A DNA stretch of 64,000 bases. Source: a bacterium (GTDB lineage: Bacteria > 4484-113 > JAFGCY01). This document shows positions 1 to 8,662 of the stretch, one piece after another. Position 1 is the stretch's first letter, and each line of letters starts with the position of its first letter. Below the pieces are notes generated by a model that was not told where the DNA came from, made no database searches, and was given only the letters and a program-made list of their open reading frames with translations. Made by a program: the position numbers and the translations under genes. The stretch spans positions 62,001 through 126,000 of the forward strand of contig JAGRNT010000006.1 of assembly GCA_020440605.1 (NCBI GenBank), written 5' to 3'.

Positions 1-2331
1 CAGCGGCATGTCCTGTTTCCCTACGATCTCTATGTTGCTCAGCTATTGCTGGAACTCGGGGAGTTCAGCGTGCTGGACGGGTCGATCGATCTGAGTGACT
101 ATGAGGACTGCGGTATCTGGGAAGTACAGGAGCACTACAGCCTTCCTGAGGACCGCGTGGCACTGCCTGCGTTGCTGGATGAAGCTCGCCGGCACAATCC
201 TCAGAGCTGCATTCCCTGGGTAGTGGACGCGGCACTGGCGGAACCTCCCGGAGCCGGGATTTCCAGGTTCAGTGGATTGTCAGAACTGATGCTCAGGGAG
301 GAAAACATCGGCAACCTGCCAACTTTGGCTGAACTGCTGGTGGATGCGGGATATCTTGAAGATGCCGCTGAGCTGGCCTGTGCCGGATTTGCCGCGAGGC
401 CGGGTGACTATTCAATGTACTACATTCTGAGCGATGTACTTGAGGAGCAGGGCCGTCCTGATCTGCTGCACGATGAACTGGCGGCAGCGGCACAGGGGAA
501 TCCTCCGCTGCCTGATCTCTATTACCAGCTTGGCCTGAGCTGCGAGGAACGCGGCGAGCCGCTGGAAGCGCTTGCGGCCTTTGACCGTGCCCATGAACTG
601 GCACCTGAGGATGGCTACATTGAGGATTCCGCACGCATCCTGAATGCGATGGGACGTCCTGCAGAAGTTGTCAGCAGGTTCGAGGAGATGGATCCTGCTC
701 CAGTCTACATTCCCTACTTTGCTGAACTTGGACTGGCATATGAAGCGCTGGAAATGCCTGAGGAAGCGCTGCAACAATATGAGCTCAGCCTCGGCGCAGA
801 CTACTACGGCAATCGCGTGCTTTTCCCGCTGGCCAGGGTGCAGGAACAACTAGGCATGTATGAGGAAGCACTTGCGAATGTATTGGAAAGCGGGGAGTAC
901 ACCTCGCTGGCGGATCCGGAGGCATGGCTGCTGGCATCCCGCTGCCAGGCTGCACTGGGCAATCATGAAGCGGCACTGCGGGAAGCCTATGAAGTTGCGA
1001 TTACCTATCCTGACAATCCCGCATACGAACAGTACCTGGATGACCTGCGCCCGCTGATGGACGCAGATGAGCTGGCCGGGCTGGAACGCGAGTGGCGCTG
1101 GGGCATGGAGATTGACGGGCTTGTGCAGGGCAGTGATGACAATCCCGCACTGGCCCTTCAGCGGGCCTGGCAGCAGTACGAAGCTGGCAATGTCAGTCTG
1201 GCGATGGAAACAGTAAGGGATGCGCAGGAGATCCTGCCGGAGGGCCTGCTGGATGTGGAGCGCCTGCTGGATCTCAGCCTGCTGCTCATGCGAATCGAAC
1301 ATGAAGATATCGAGGGAATAGAAGCTGATTTCCAGCAGTATCGCGACGAAGGTCTTGAGGACGAGCTTTCATTGCTTGTGGCTCAGCTGATTGCCGTGGA
1401 GCGTGAAGACTACATTCAGGCTTTAGCCTACACCGACCAGATTCTGGCGCTTTCTCCGGATGATGTGGATATGCTCAATTCCAAATCTGCCTATCTAAAC
1501 GAAGCTGGCCTATATGAAGAAGCATGGCAGGTCAGCAGCCAAGCACTGGAGATTGAGCCTGGCAACCCTGAGTCGCAGCTGATGCACCTCTACAATGCAG
1601 TGGATGCCGATCATCTGGACGATTACATCTCACTGTTACGCTCCATGCCGGACGGCAAGCTTACGGAGATCAGCAGAATCGCACTCGAATGGGCAAGACA
1701 GATTGATGAATCAGGTGAGACAGGTGCCCAGGAGTATCTCAGCCAGAAACAGCAGGAATACTACGGAGATTTCAACTCCCCGGAGCTGATCGCTGTCAAT
1801 CTGCTGTTGCAGCAGGAATCTCGTCGCACGATCAACTCATCTCCGGTGGAACCCCACAACACGGACTACACGCCGTCTGCGGAAGAGATGGTGGCGGTTC
1901 TGCAGCTGTTGCTGGATATTGGGAATGCAGGTGACGTGAATGATGAACTGTTGATGCGAGGCAGCGAACTTGTCGAGCATTGGCCGCACAATCCTGTGGT
2001 TCTTGCCACGTTCATGGGACTGGCAATCAGGAGCGGCAGGCCGGAAATCACTTCCCAGGCTACGATCACGCTGAGCCTGGAATACAAGGATCTCTATGCG
2101 GAATTGGCCAGGCTGCCGGATCAGCAGGCTTCGGCGATCTTCGTGAAATCCATGATTTCGGAATACTGCATGAAGGCTTACAGGGCTTCACAGGACCATC
2201 AAGAACTCTGCTTTTCCATTGCTGGTTTTCTCAAGGCAGCTGGCTTCCTGAATGAATACGAGGAAGTGATCTCAGGAATGCGCAGCCGCAGCATGGATCC
2301 GGAGCTTATCCGGGAACTGGAAGATATGTAG
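1..2331 (+). CDS. TPR-repeat protein, 5' end outside window
   Basis: The frame is open from base 1, so this is the C-terminal 776 residues of a longer protein. The sequence is an acidic, Leu/Ala-rich alpha-helical solenoid with many 34-residue tetratricopeptide-like units; clear examples read DLYYQLGLSCEERGEPLEAL and YFAELGLAYEALEMPEEALQ, with the usual Gly-Tyr/Ala and Pro positions. No catalytic domain or membrane segment is seen. TPR arrays are protein-protein scaffolds, so the partner cannot be named from sequence. The first possible start codon in the window, a TTG at 46, is unlikely to be real because homologous-looking helical sequence continues upstream of it. The gene ends 95 bp before the convergent OsmC-like gene. 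Confidence 0.85.
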   Translation, partial: QRHVLFPYDLYVAQLLLELGEFSVLDGSIDLSDYEDCGIWEVQEHYSLPEDRVALPALLDEARRHNPQSCIPWVVDAALAEPPGAGISRFSGLSELMLREENIGNLPTLAELLVDAGYLEDAAELACAGFAARPGDYSMYYILSDVLEEQGRPDLLHDELAAAAQGNPPLPDLYYQLGLSCEERGEPLEALAAFDRAHELAPEDGYIEDSARILNAMGRPAEVVSRFEEMDPAPVYIPYFAELGLAYEALEMPEEALQQYELSLGADYYGNRVLFPLARVQEQLGMYEEALANVLESGEYTSLADPEAWLLASRCQAALGNHEAALREAYEVAITYPDNPAYEQYLDDLRPLMDADELAGLEREWRWGMEIDGLVQGSDDNPALALQRAWQQYEAGNVSLAMETVRDAQEILPEGLLDVERLLDLSLLLMRIEHEDIEGIEADFQQYRDEGLEDELSLLVAQLIAVEREDYIQALAYTDQILALSPDDVDMLNSKSAYLNEAGLYEEAWQVSSQALEIEPGNPESQLMHLYNAVDADHLDDYISLLRSMPDGKLTEISRIALEWARQIDESGETGAQEYLSQKQQEYYGDFNSPELIAVNLLLQQESRRTINSSPVEPHNTDYTPSAEEMVAVLQLLLDIGNAGDVNDELLMRGSELVEHWPHNPVVLATFMGLAIRSGRPEITSQATITLSLEYKDLYAELARLPDQQASAIFVKSMISEYCMKAYRASQDHQELCFSIAGFLKAAGFLNEYEEVISGMRSRSMDPELIRELEDM

Positions 2332-2425
2332 CTGAGGCGGAACGAACTAGTGAACCCACACGCAGCGGGACCCTTGCAGGTCAACTTGCTGAAAATGACT
2401 TTGCCCAGACGTAGGGCCGTTAGTC

Positions 2426-2863
2426 CTAACTCGCGCTGCTGACCAGCCTGGCTTCAAGCTTCATCGGCACGCTGGCCAGGGCGCGGCTGATCGGGCAGCC
2501 ACCCTTGGTGCCTTCCGCGAACTCGGCGAACTTCTCGGCATCGATGCCCTCGATGTCGGCTTCGCAGTGCAGCTCGATCAGGTCCAGCGTGGGCTTGCCG
2601 TCCACGAAGTTCAGGTGCACATTGGCACGCGTCTTGACGGAGTTCACCGTGTAGCCGGCACCGCTCAGGTCAGCGCTCAGGGCCATGCTGTAACAGCCCG
2701 CGTGCGCCGCGGCGATCAGCTCCTCCGGATTGGTGGTCTCACCACTCTCGAACCTGGACACGAAGTTGTAGGGTCCGGAGAATGCTCCGCTTTCCACGGA
2801 CACATGGCCCTTGCCACCCTTGAGATCACCATTCCATTCCGCTGTTGCATGTCTGACCGGCAT
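2426..2863 (-). CDS. OsmC/Ohr-family peroxiredoxin
   Basis: The product (145 aa) has the OsmC layout: N-terminal beta strands, a mid-protein NPEELIAAAHAGCYSMALS helix carrying the first conserved cysteine, and a second one in GTKGGCPISRALASVPMKLE. In this family the two cysteines reduce organic hydroperoxides and fatty-acid peroxides in the cytoplasm, usually with lipoylated partners. The length is typical. I chose the ATG at 2863 over the GTG one codon upstream because a GGAGGA Shine-Dalgarno ends five bases before it. Whether this is the OsmC, Ohr or YhfA branch is not decided by eye; the SRAL...P ending fits OsmC. It is a single gene convergent with the TPR gene. Confidence 0.9.
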   Translation of the reverse strand: MPVRHATAEWNGDLKGGKGHVSVESGAFSGPYNFVSRFESGETTNPEELIAAAHAGCYSMALSADLSGAGYTVNSVKTRANVHLNFVDGKPTLDLIELHCEADIEGIDAEKFAEFAEGTKGGCPISRALASVPMKLEARLVSSAS

Positions 2864-2935
2864 CACTTCCTCCGCAATAATCTGGATCTGCAGTACTACC
2901 CGCCTTGCGGCCTGCTTGTTGCAGTTCCCGGGAAA

Positions 2936-3775
2936 TCAATCCAGAGGATGCGGGCGGCCGAGCAGGGCTATGACATTGGAGAATGCAGACAGCTCAAACT
3001 GCTGGTCGGCTGCGCCGCGCAGTGGAGAAGCACTGACCGCAGCCAGCCGGAAGACACAGGCTCGGCGCAGCAGGGAATCGGTAACTCCGAGGGGGTAGCT
3101 GCGCTCAAGGACTGATCCATCAGCGCCATACCAAGCTATGGCATCCGCAACGCAGATCGCCATCGCATAGGCGGCCGGCCGCCAGTATGGCGAGAAGTCG
3201 ATCACACCGGGATCCAGGCCTTCCTCAAACAGCAGATTGCCTGCCATGTCGCCATGGATCAGCTGCTTCGGCAGGCGTCTGTCCGCTGGATCACAGAGCT
3301 CCAGATGCTTCTCGATCGCATCACGCAGATTCCAGCGCTCGCCACAGCGCTCCTCCTGCCAGGCGATGCGGTCCGCCTGAGCCCAGTGATGGCGCGGTGT
3401 GGCGAGGAAGGCCGGGGGATCCAGGCCTTCGAGTGCCTTGTGGAAAGCCCGGCAGACATTCAGCATGGACTGCCAGTCTCCCTGGCAGTCATGGCGTCCC
3501 GGCAGGAAGCGCCATGCGGCCCAGCCTTCGCAGATGTATGATCCATTCGTGGATACTATGGGCCGCGGAATGCGGAAGCCGTTCTCGGCAAGTCCGGCAT
3601 AGAGTTCCGCAGTGTATTCCGCCTCAGCTGCATCGTCCACAGGTCGCAGGATGGCGCTGGTGGCACTCCAGCTGCGCCCCTGGCCGTCAGCCAGCAGGCG
3701 TGGAGTGAGGCCCTGCAGCCCGAAGGCCGCCAAGACTTCCATGGATGGTGCCGTCTGTTCTGTTTTCATGCTCAT
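2936..3775 (-). CDS. Phosphotransferase-fold protein (TIGR02569/APH-like)
   Basis: The 279-aa product carries the aminoglycoside-phosphotransferase/kinase-like catalytic core: a Brenner-type loop in LIHGDMAGNLLF (catalytic Asp in HGD, metal-binding Asn) followed by the metal-binding Asp in GVIDFSPYW. The N-terminal lobe is short and lacks an obvious glycine-rich loop, as in the TIGR02569 family of uncharacterised APH-like proteins. The substrate is unknown; there is no reason from context to call it antibiotic resistance. A weak AGAAGAG precedes the ATG at 3775; an ATG two codons later is an alternative. It lies just upstream of the OsmC-like gene on the same strand with a 72-bp gap, so the two could be cotranscribed. 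Confidence 0.75.
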   Translation of the reverse strand: MSMKTEQTAPSMEVLAAFGLQGLTPRLLADGQGRSWSATSAILRPVDDAAEAEYTAELYAGLAENGFRIPRPIVSTNGSYICEGWAAWRFLPGRHDCQGDWQSMLNVCRAFHKALEGLDPPAFLATPRHHWAQADRIAWQEERCGERWNLRDAIEKHLELCDPADRRLPKQLIHGDMAGNLLFEEGLDPGVIDFSPYWRPAAYAMAICVADAIAWYGADGSVLERSYPLGVTDSLLRRACVFRLAAVSASPLRGAADQQFELSAFSNVIALLGRPHPLD

Positions 3776-3951
3776 AGCTCTTCTCTGATCTTGCCGCAGT
3801 TGGGGCAGGAATGGATCAAGAGCCGGTTAGATTATCCCAGGGATGCAGTTTTCAGCGGGATCTGCATGAAAATCCTTCAGGCTCCATCAGGGGACGCCTG
3901 CGGTCTGCGCAGGTTACAGAAGCGGCAGCCTGCTTATCCCGCCGAATTAAG

Positions 3952-3971
3952 GTCGAAACTTCGACTTGACA
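3952..3971 (+). promoter_or_regulatory. Palindrome overlapping a -35-like hexamer
   Basis: GTCGAA-AC-TTCGAC (3952-3965) is a perfect 6-bp inverted repeat directly followed by TTGACA (3966-3971), a consensus -35 hexamer, 34 bp before the aldo/keto reductase start. No equally good -10 is seen at 16-18 bp. This could be an operator for that gene; the regulator is unknown. Confidence 0.4.
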
Positions 3972-4005
3972 GGTACCAATAACACTATCTGCGGGAGGAA
4001 GGAAC

Positions 4006-4989
4006 ATGGAAGCAAACAGTGGAGCAGCAGCCCGTGCGCGCCGGATCAGGCTCGGTCACAGTGATGCGGAGATCAGCCGGGTCGGCCTGGGCTGCATGGG
4101 AATGTCGGAATTCTACGGGCCGAGTGACGAGGCCGAGTCAATCAAGGTGCTGCAGGGAGCACTGGACGTTGGCGTGAATTTCTTCGACACGGCGGACATG
4201 TACGGCAGCGGCCACAATGAGGAACTGCTCGGCCGGGCCTTTGCCGGCCGCTGGCACGAACTCGTGCTGGCAACCAAGTTCGCCGTCGAGCGGGGGCCTG
4301 ATGGCGCTTTCACCGGCATCAACAACAAGCCTGAGTACATCCACAGTGCCTGCGAAGCCAGCCTGAAGCGCCTGGGCCGCGACAACCTGGACCTGTACTA
4401 CATGCACCGCCGTGATCCCGCAGTGCCGCTCAGTGAAAGCATCGGGGCCATGAAGGAGCTGGTGGAGCAGGGCAAGGTGCGCTGGATCGGCATTTCCGAG
4501 GTCAGCCCGCAGGAACTTCGTGAGGCATTTGCGATCCATCCGATCAGTGCCGTGCAGAACGAATTCTCCATGTGGAGCCGCGAGCCGCTGGACGGCATGC
4601 TGGAAACCGCCGGCGAGCTGGGCACTACCTTCGTGGCCTACAGCCCGCTTGGCCGGGGCTTTCTTACCGGTGCGATCAAGGACAAGGATGCACTGGACCC
4701 CAGCGACTTCCGCCTGCACAACCCGCGCTTCAGTGACGAGGCACTTGAGCAGAATCGCAGTTTCCTTGAGGTGATTGCGCAGGTGGCGCAGGAGCACGGT
4801 GTGAGCAGTCCGCAGGTGGCGCTCGCCTGGGTGCTCAACCAGTCGCCGAATCTGGCGGTGATTCCGGGAACGCGCAAGCTGAGCAGACTGCAGGAGAACA
4901 TCGCAGCTGGAGAAATCAGCTTTAGTGCTGAGCAGCTGCAGGGCATCACCGCCGGACTGCCTGAGCAGACGGCAGGCACGCGTTACTGA
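4006..4989 (+). CDS. Aldo/keto reductase
   Basis: The 327-aa protein is a complete TIM-barrel NADPH-dependent aldo/keto reductase. The catalytic tetrad is visible: Asp and Tyr in FFDTADMYGSGHNEELLG, Lys in LVLATKFAVERGP and His in YYMHRRDP. The C-terminal NADP-binding stretch reads AVIPGTRKLSRLQENIAA. It most resembles the AKR13/YakC-like group acting on aldehydes and ketones of unknown physiological identity. The ATG at 4006 has a strong GGGAGGAAGG ribosome site. It is monocistronic, with a palindrome and -35-like element upstream, followed by tRNA-Pro on the other strand. Confidence 0.93.
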   Translation: MEANSGAAARARRIRLGHSDAEISRVGLGCMGMSEFYGPSDEAESIKVLQGALDVGVNFFDTADMYGSGHNEELLGRAFAGRWHELVLATKFAVERGPDGAFTGINNKPEYIHSACEASLKRLGRDNLDLYYMHRRDPAVPLSESIGAMKELVEQGKVRWIGISEVSPQELREAFAIHPISAVQNEFSMWSREPLDGMLETAGELGTTFVAYSPLGRGFLTGAIKDKDALDPSDFRLHNPRFSDEALEQNRSFLEVIAQVAQEHGVSSPQVALAWVLNQSPNLAVIPGTRKLSRLQENIAAGEISFSAEQLQGITAGLPEQTAGTRY

Positions 4990-5011
4990 TAACGCGGCAG
5001 GAAAGTGAATA

Positions 5012-5086
5012 TCGGGCGGGCGAGATTCGAACTCGCGACCCCTAGTCCCCCAGACTAGTGCGCTAACCGGACTGCGCCACCGCCCG
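5012..5086 (-). tRNA. tRNA-Pro (anticodon GGG)
   Basis: A complete 75-nt cloverleaf on the minus strand. The acceptor stem CGGGCGG pairs with CCGCCCG with A as discriminator base, the anticodon stem CTAGT/ACTAG closes the loop CTGGGGG giving anticodon GGG, and the T arm is GCGAG-TTCGAAT-CTCGC. C1:G72 is the bacterial tRNA-Pro identity pair. CCA is not encoded. Confidence 0.95.
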
Positions 5087-5168
5087 ACGTGAGGGCATAT
5101 TATAACCGCCGCTGCGAACTGCGCAATCGTGGATTTATGCAGTTTTCGGAATGCCCTGGACCATGATG

Positions 5169-5196
5169 AAAAAGGGGGAAGCCACTGGCTTCCCCC
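5169..5196 (-). terminator. Rho-independent terminator of the first selenoprotein gene
   Basis: On the minus strand a perfect 10-bp stem GGGGGAAGCC/GGCTTCCCCC with a 3-nt loop is followed by UUUUU. It lies 37 bp past the stop of the leftward gene ending at 5233. Confidence 0.9.
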
Positions 5197-5232
5197 GTAC
5201 GATTCATCCTGTTCCGCAGCAGGCGGTCAGGC

Positions 5233-6156
5233 TCAGTTGAAGCTGACGAAGTCGAAGCTTGAAGTCGTAAGACCTTCTCCACCGTTGAGTTCCTCCGTGC
5301 CCGGCAGCTTCACGCTGACGACCACGAACAGGTAACTCATCCCATCCTCCACTGCGAGTGGCACGGTCTGGCTGTAGCTGCCGAACTGGCCGAAGCTGGC
5401 TGTGAAATCAGGGGCACGGCCCTCGTCTCGGTAGCTGAATGACTCGTAGTTGGGATTCTCATGTTCCGGGTCATTCTCCTCGTCATAGCTGACCTTGCCA
5501 CCCATCACGTCCACCAGCACTTCCAGATCGGAGTGATCGGGGCTGTAGAGGTCAACCGTCAGCTGGACCATGCCGTCCTCACCCACGACTGCGTTTCCTT
5601 CCTCGTCAGTCTGTTTGCTGATGCTGAGGCCGATGGGCGGGGGAGCACTGTCCTGATTGAGGAAGTAGAGCAGGTTTTCCTCCAGGTGCTCATCGATGTC
5701 GATGCTGGCCTGGATGATGCCGTCAGGGTTGATCAGCATCGTGGTCGGGAATCCCTTGATGTTCCAGTCGGCCTTGTTGGAAAGGTCAGTGGCTTCGCGG
5801 TGGTCCCAGACAACTACGTGCGGGATGCGCTTATCGCGTATGACCTTGTCAACATCCTTCTCCCGGTCGGGGTTGTCAAAGGCCACGGTGAAGACCGCGA
5901 AGTCATCGCGTTTGCGCAGGGTACGCGTCTCGTCCAGCAGGAAGGGCAACTGCCCCATGCAGGGACCTCACCAGGTGGCCCAGTTCTCCAGCAGGACCCA
6001 TTTGCCCTGATAGTCGGCCAGCTCAACCCAGTCTCCGCTCACACGGTCAACGCCGTAGAGCGGCAGGGCGCGGTTGCCTGAATCCGCCTGGAAGGCGAGG
6101 GCAGGGGCTGTCCAGAGCAGCAGGATCGCTGCCAGCAGCATGATTCTCTTGTGCAT
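5233..6156 (-). CDS. Exported TlpA-like selenoprotein (Sec-Gly-Pro-Cys)
   Basis: This reads as one 307-residue protein if the in-frame TGA at 5968-5970 is selenocysteine. Before it lie a signal peptide (MHKRIMLLAAILLLWTAPALA) and a thioredoxin-fold start ending in LLENWATW; directly after it comes GPCMGQLPFLLDE. The TGA thus replaces the first Cys of the WCxxC redox centre (Sec63, resolving Cys66). The fold continues with the cis-Pro loop GFPTTMLINPDG and a C-terminal beta-rich domain of about 120 residues shared only with the two paralogues nearby. A bacterial SECIS-like hairpin follows the TGA. The ribosome site is GGAGGTAG at 6156. TlpA-type proteins reduce or isomerise thiols outside the cytoplasm; the substrate here is unknown. 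A conventional annotator would split it into two fragments. Confidence 0.9.
5943..5956 (-). promoter_or_regulatory. Bacterial SECIS-like hairpin (selenoprotein 1)
   Basis: Starting 12 nt after the UGA, GGGGC-AGUU-GCCCU forms a 5-bp stem (one G-U) with a 4-nt loop whose second base is G, 18 nt from the UGA. An outer GCA/UGC helix across a small internal loop extends it. This matches the known bSECIS rule of an apical loop with an early G about 16-37 nt downstream of UGA. Confidence 0.75.
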
Positions 6157-6209
6157 TGGCTACCTCCACTGCCAGCATAGCACCGGAGGGATCAATGCAC
6201 CAGATGGAT

Positions 6210-6323
6210 TCAGGCGAGATCTTCCTCGCGCTCCTCCACTGTGACTGCCACGAGTTCGCGCACGGGCACGGCGTCGAGGATGCTGCGGATTCCGTTGTTG
6301 TCATTACGTCCGATGATGGTCAT
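6210..6323 (-). CDS. Small protein, 37 aa
   Basis: ATG at 6323 is preceded by a good GGAGAAG site. The product begins MTIIGRNDNNGIRSILDAVP and ends in an acidic tail rich in Glu (VTVEEREEDLA). No signal peptide or known motif is seen. It sits 54 bp upstream of the selenoprotein gene on the same strand and could be cotranscribed with it. Being so short, it rests on the ribosome site and the clean frame only. Confidence 0.45.
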   Translation of the reverse strand: MTIIGRNDNNGIRSILDAVPVRELVAVTVEEREEDLA

Positions 6324-6383
6324 GGATTCTTCTCCGAAAAAAGTTACTTAGTAAGTTGACTCAAGTACAACCAGGGTTTCACC

Positions 6384-6557
6384 CTAGGCGCTTGCGAAAT
6401 ATTCTATAGCAAAAACCTTCTCGTTGCTACCAATCACCTCGAGAACCGGATTTCTGCGCAGTTCCGCAAGGATCACCTCGAAGTCCCAGCAAGCCATGAA
6501 CTGCTCGCCGTAGTTGATTTCCTCCTGGCGCTGCGCTCTGATCTCACTCGTATACAT
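6384..6557 (-). CDS. Small hypothetical protein, 57 aa
   Basis: ATG at 6557 lies 11 nt after AAGGAAG; a GTG four codons upstream overlaps that site and is less likely. The product is mixed-charge and soluble (MYTSEIRAQRQEEINYGEQF at the start, EVIGSNEKVFAIEYFASA at the end). I do not recognise a family. It is the first of three leftward reading frames ending with the selenoprotein gene. The 226 bp upstream of it hold a CAGTGC/GCACTG hairpin (about 6690-6710) but nothing I can name. Confidence 0.45.
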   Translation of the reverse strand: MYTSEIRAQRQEEINYGEQFMACWDFEVILAELRRNPVLEVIGSNEKVFAIEYFASA

Positions 6558-6783
6558 GCGGTTTCCCACTTCCTTATGAATTGGGGTTTCATTGGTGAAA
6601 CCGCTTGTATTACCCCCGCTGGCAAGTCAGTAAACAATCATCTCCCAGATGATCTGAAAATCCCAGGAAAGTCTCTCGCTTGACTACCCAGTGCCAGCCG
6701 GAGCACTGACAGAGATGACGGGAAGGGCCTGTGGGTGGTTACCCCTGAGCAATGCCGGCAACCGTAATTTAATCAGGGAATAA

Positions 6784-7371
6784 TCAGCGCAGCTTCTTCA
6801 GTTCACGGTGGCGGAAGCAGCCGGTGATGTGGTCATTGACCATACCCGTGGCCTGCATGTGCGCATAGACCACGGTCGGCCCGACGAACTTGAATCCGCG
6901 GGCCTTGAGATCCTTCGAGTATTTTTCCGCAAGCTCCGTGTAGGCCGGGATCTCAGACATCTCAGTCCAGCTGTTCACGAGCGGCCGGCCATCGACAAAG
7001 CCCCAGTTGTAGGCGTCGAAGCTGCCGAACTCCTCCTGGACCTGCAGGAAGGCCCGGGCATTGGCAACCGCTGACTCGATCTTCTGCCGGTTGCGGATGA
7101 TCCCGCTGTCCTGCATCAGCTTCTCAAGCCTGGCTGGCGTATAACGGGCCACCTTCTGCGGGATGAAACCGTCGAAGGCGCGGCGGAAGGCATCACGCTT
7201 GCGCAGGATGGTGATCCAGCTCAGTCCCGCCTGGAAGCCTTCCAGCAGGAGGAACTCGAACAGGGCATTGTCATCATGCAGGGGCACGCCCCATTCCTCA
7301 TCGTGATATGAGACGTAGAGCGGATCATCCCCGCACCAGCCGCAGCGCTGCCTACTGCGCGGCATCGCCAC
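6784..7371 (-). CDS. tag: DNA-3-methyladenine glycosylase I
   Basis: The 195-aa product matches Tag over its whole length. It has the zinc-binding N-terminus (CGWCGDDPLYVSYHDEEWG), the GFQAGLSWITILRKRDAFRR helix with the substrate-contacting Trp, and the C-terminal zinc ligands in GMVNDHITGCFRHREL. The enzyme excises 3-methyladenine from alkylated DNA to start base-excision repair. The start is either GTG at 7371 or ATG at 7365; neither has a strong ribosome site and the start lies inside the upstream SRPBCC gene (20-bp overlap), suggesting translational coupling. An AlkD-like gene lies in the same run, so this block looks like an alkylation-repair cluster. Confidence 0.95.
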   Translation of the reverse strand: MAMPRSRQRCGWCGDDPLYVSYHDEEWGVPLHDDNALFEFLLLEGFQAGLSWITILRKRDAFRRAFDGFIPQKVARYTPARLEKLMQDSGIIRNRQKIESAVANARAFLQVQEEFGSFDAYNWGFVDGRPLVNSWTEMSEIPAYTELAEKYSKDLKARGFKFVGPTVVYAHMQATGMVNDHITGCFRHRELKKLR

Positions 7372-7801
7372 TCGTGGCTTCAGTGCCTGAATGCAGCTTG
7401 CCGAGTTCGGCCATGCCGGTGCTGTAGAAATGCTCCATGATGCCGATCACCTCATCCTCACTGGCACCGTCGGGCCTGAAGCGGCAGGACCATTCGAACT
7501 CACAGCCGCCCTCCGGATCCTCCAGGATCTTCATGGTTGCCACATAGTCCCTGAAGGGGAAGCTGCTTTCGAGAATCGCATAGGTGTAGCTGCGGATCTC
7601 CGGCTCATAGCGCATCAGCTCCTCCTTCACCCAGTGGCCGCCCTCGATCCGGATGTGGCGGTTGGCACCGGGTTCCCCGCCCGTGGTCTCGCAGGATGTG
7701 ATCATCGGCAGGAAGGCATCGACTCGATGCCAGTTGCCAACGGTGCCCCACAGTTCATCGGCACTGACCTCGAACGGTGCCTTCATCACGAATTCAGTCA
7801 T
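7352..7801 (-). CDS. SRPBCC (START-like) family protein
   Basis: The 149-aa product has the polyketide cyclase/dehydrase 2 pattern: N-terminal VMKAPFEVSADELWGTVGNW, a mid strand ITSCETTGGEPGANRHIRI and a C-terminal helix EVIGIMEHFYSTGMAELGKL. This fold binds a hydrophobic ligand in a deep cavity; ligand and role are not predictable here. ATG at 7801 has a GAGGAGC site. It is cotranscribed with tag, overlapping it by 20 bp. Confidence 0.8.
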   Translation of the reverse strand: MTEFVMKAPFEVSADELWGTVGNWHRVDAFLPMITSCETTGGEPGANRHIRIEGGHWVKEELMRYEPEIRSYTYAILESSFPFRDYVATMKILEDPEGGCEFEWSCRFRPDGASEDEVIGIMEHFYSTGMAELGKLHSGTEATSGDAAQ

Positions 7802-7882
7802 CTGTTGCTCCTCGTCTGGCCTGAGCGGAGATTCTATATCCTGCAGCAGGGCGTTGCCACTAGCCTGATTGAAACAATCCGT

Positions 7883-8653
7883 TCACCTGCCGAGAATGTC
7901 AACTCGCAGATGTGCCGGCAGGTTGCGTGCGCCTTCGCGGCGGGTCAGGCCGCTGGCCCTGTCGCCGACCCGCTGCAGGAAGGCATGCACTTCCCCGGGG
8001 TAGTGCTTGGATGCTTCACGCAGCATCCAGCCAAGTGCCTTGCGGATGAAGAATTCCTTCTCATGCAGGCGGGATTCGAAGGTCTCCCAGCAGTAATCCT
8101 GTGCCAGCCTGGCATTGCGAGCCGGATGGATGTGCACGAGGATGCTGGCACGCCGGGTCCACATCACGGGGTCCTCACGCCAGGCAGCGGTTTCCCTGTA
8201 GAACTGCTGCCGTTGTCCAGCATGTTCCTGCAGCCGCAGGGCCATGCGGGACAGCACCCCGCAGGCGATGCCATCCAGCTGGGCCCAGCCCTCACATTCC
8301 CTTGTCATGGTCCTCAGCCAGCTGAGATCGGCAATGACCAGCTCCCGTTCGCAGCGCTCCAGCAGCATGATGGCAAGCATGCTTTCCTCCCAGCAGAAGG
8401 AGCGCCAGAGCGGCCGGATCACTGCCTGGATATCCTCATTGCCGATCCGGCTCCGGGCCGGAAACACTGCCCGGAGGATCTCGCGAAGCCTGGGAGTACG
8501 CAGACCGTGGAACATCAGGGCTGACTTGTGATATGCACGGTGGAAGCGGGCATGCTGCGGGTCCGCATTCTCAACAAGCAGCTCCCGCAGTCGCTGAATC
8601 CTGTCGTCCACTGGCTCTGTCCGCCGTCCGGTCATGGACGGATCATAGCCCAT
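7883..8653 (-). CDS. DNA alkylation repair protein (AlkD-like HEAT repeat)
   Basis: The 256-aa helical protein fits the AlkD/AlkC-type DNA glycosylase family of HEAT-like repeats. Characteristic stretches are SFCWEESMLAIMLLERCERE, the catalytic-type Trp-Arg in DPVMWTRRASILVH, and EFFIRKALGWMLREASKHYP. These enzymes remove N3- and N7-alkylpurines without flipping the base. It starts 9 bp after the stop of the upstream membrane-protein gene and is followed, after 81 bp, by the SRPBCC-tag pair. Catalytic activity is inferred from family only. Confidence 0.85.
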   Translation of the reverse strand: MGYDPSMTGRRTEPVDDRIQRLRELLVENADPQHARFHRAYHKSALMFHGLRTPRLREILRAVFPARSRIGNEDIQAVIRPLWRSFCWEESMLAIMLLERCERELVIADLSWLRTMTRECEGWAQLDGIACGVLSRMALRLQEHAGQRQQFYRETAAWREDPVMWTRRASILVHIHPARNARLAQDYCWETFESRLHEKEFFIRKALGWMLREASKHYPGEVHAFLQRVGDRASGLTRREGARNLPAHLRVDILGR

Positions 8654-8662
8654 CGCTGAATC

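Noticed and set aside
5959..5970. Reading the TGA in the first TlpA gene as a nonsense mutation
   Set aside because: The sequence on both sides is intact, the TGA replaces a redox Cys exactly, a paralogue does the same and both have SECIS-like stems.
6660..6783. Possible riboswitch with GAGCAATGCCGGCAACC and a CAGTGC/GCACTG hairpin
   Set aside because: It recalls part of SAM-type consensus but the other conserved elements are missing, and on that strand no gene follows directly.
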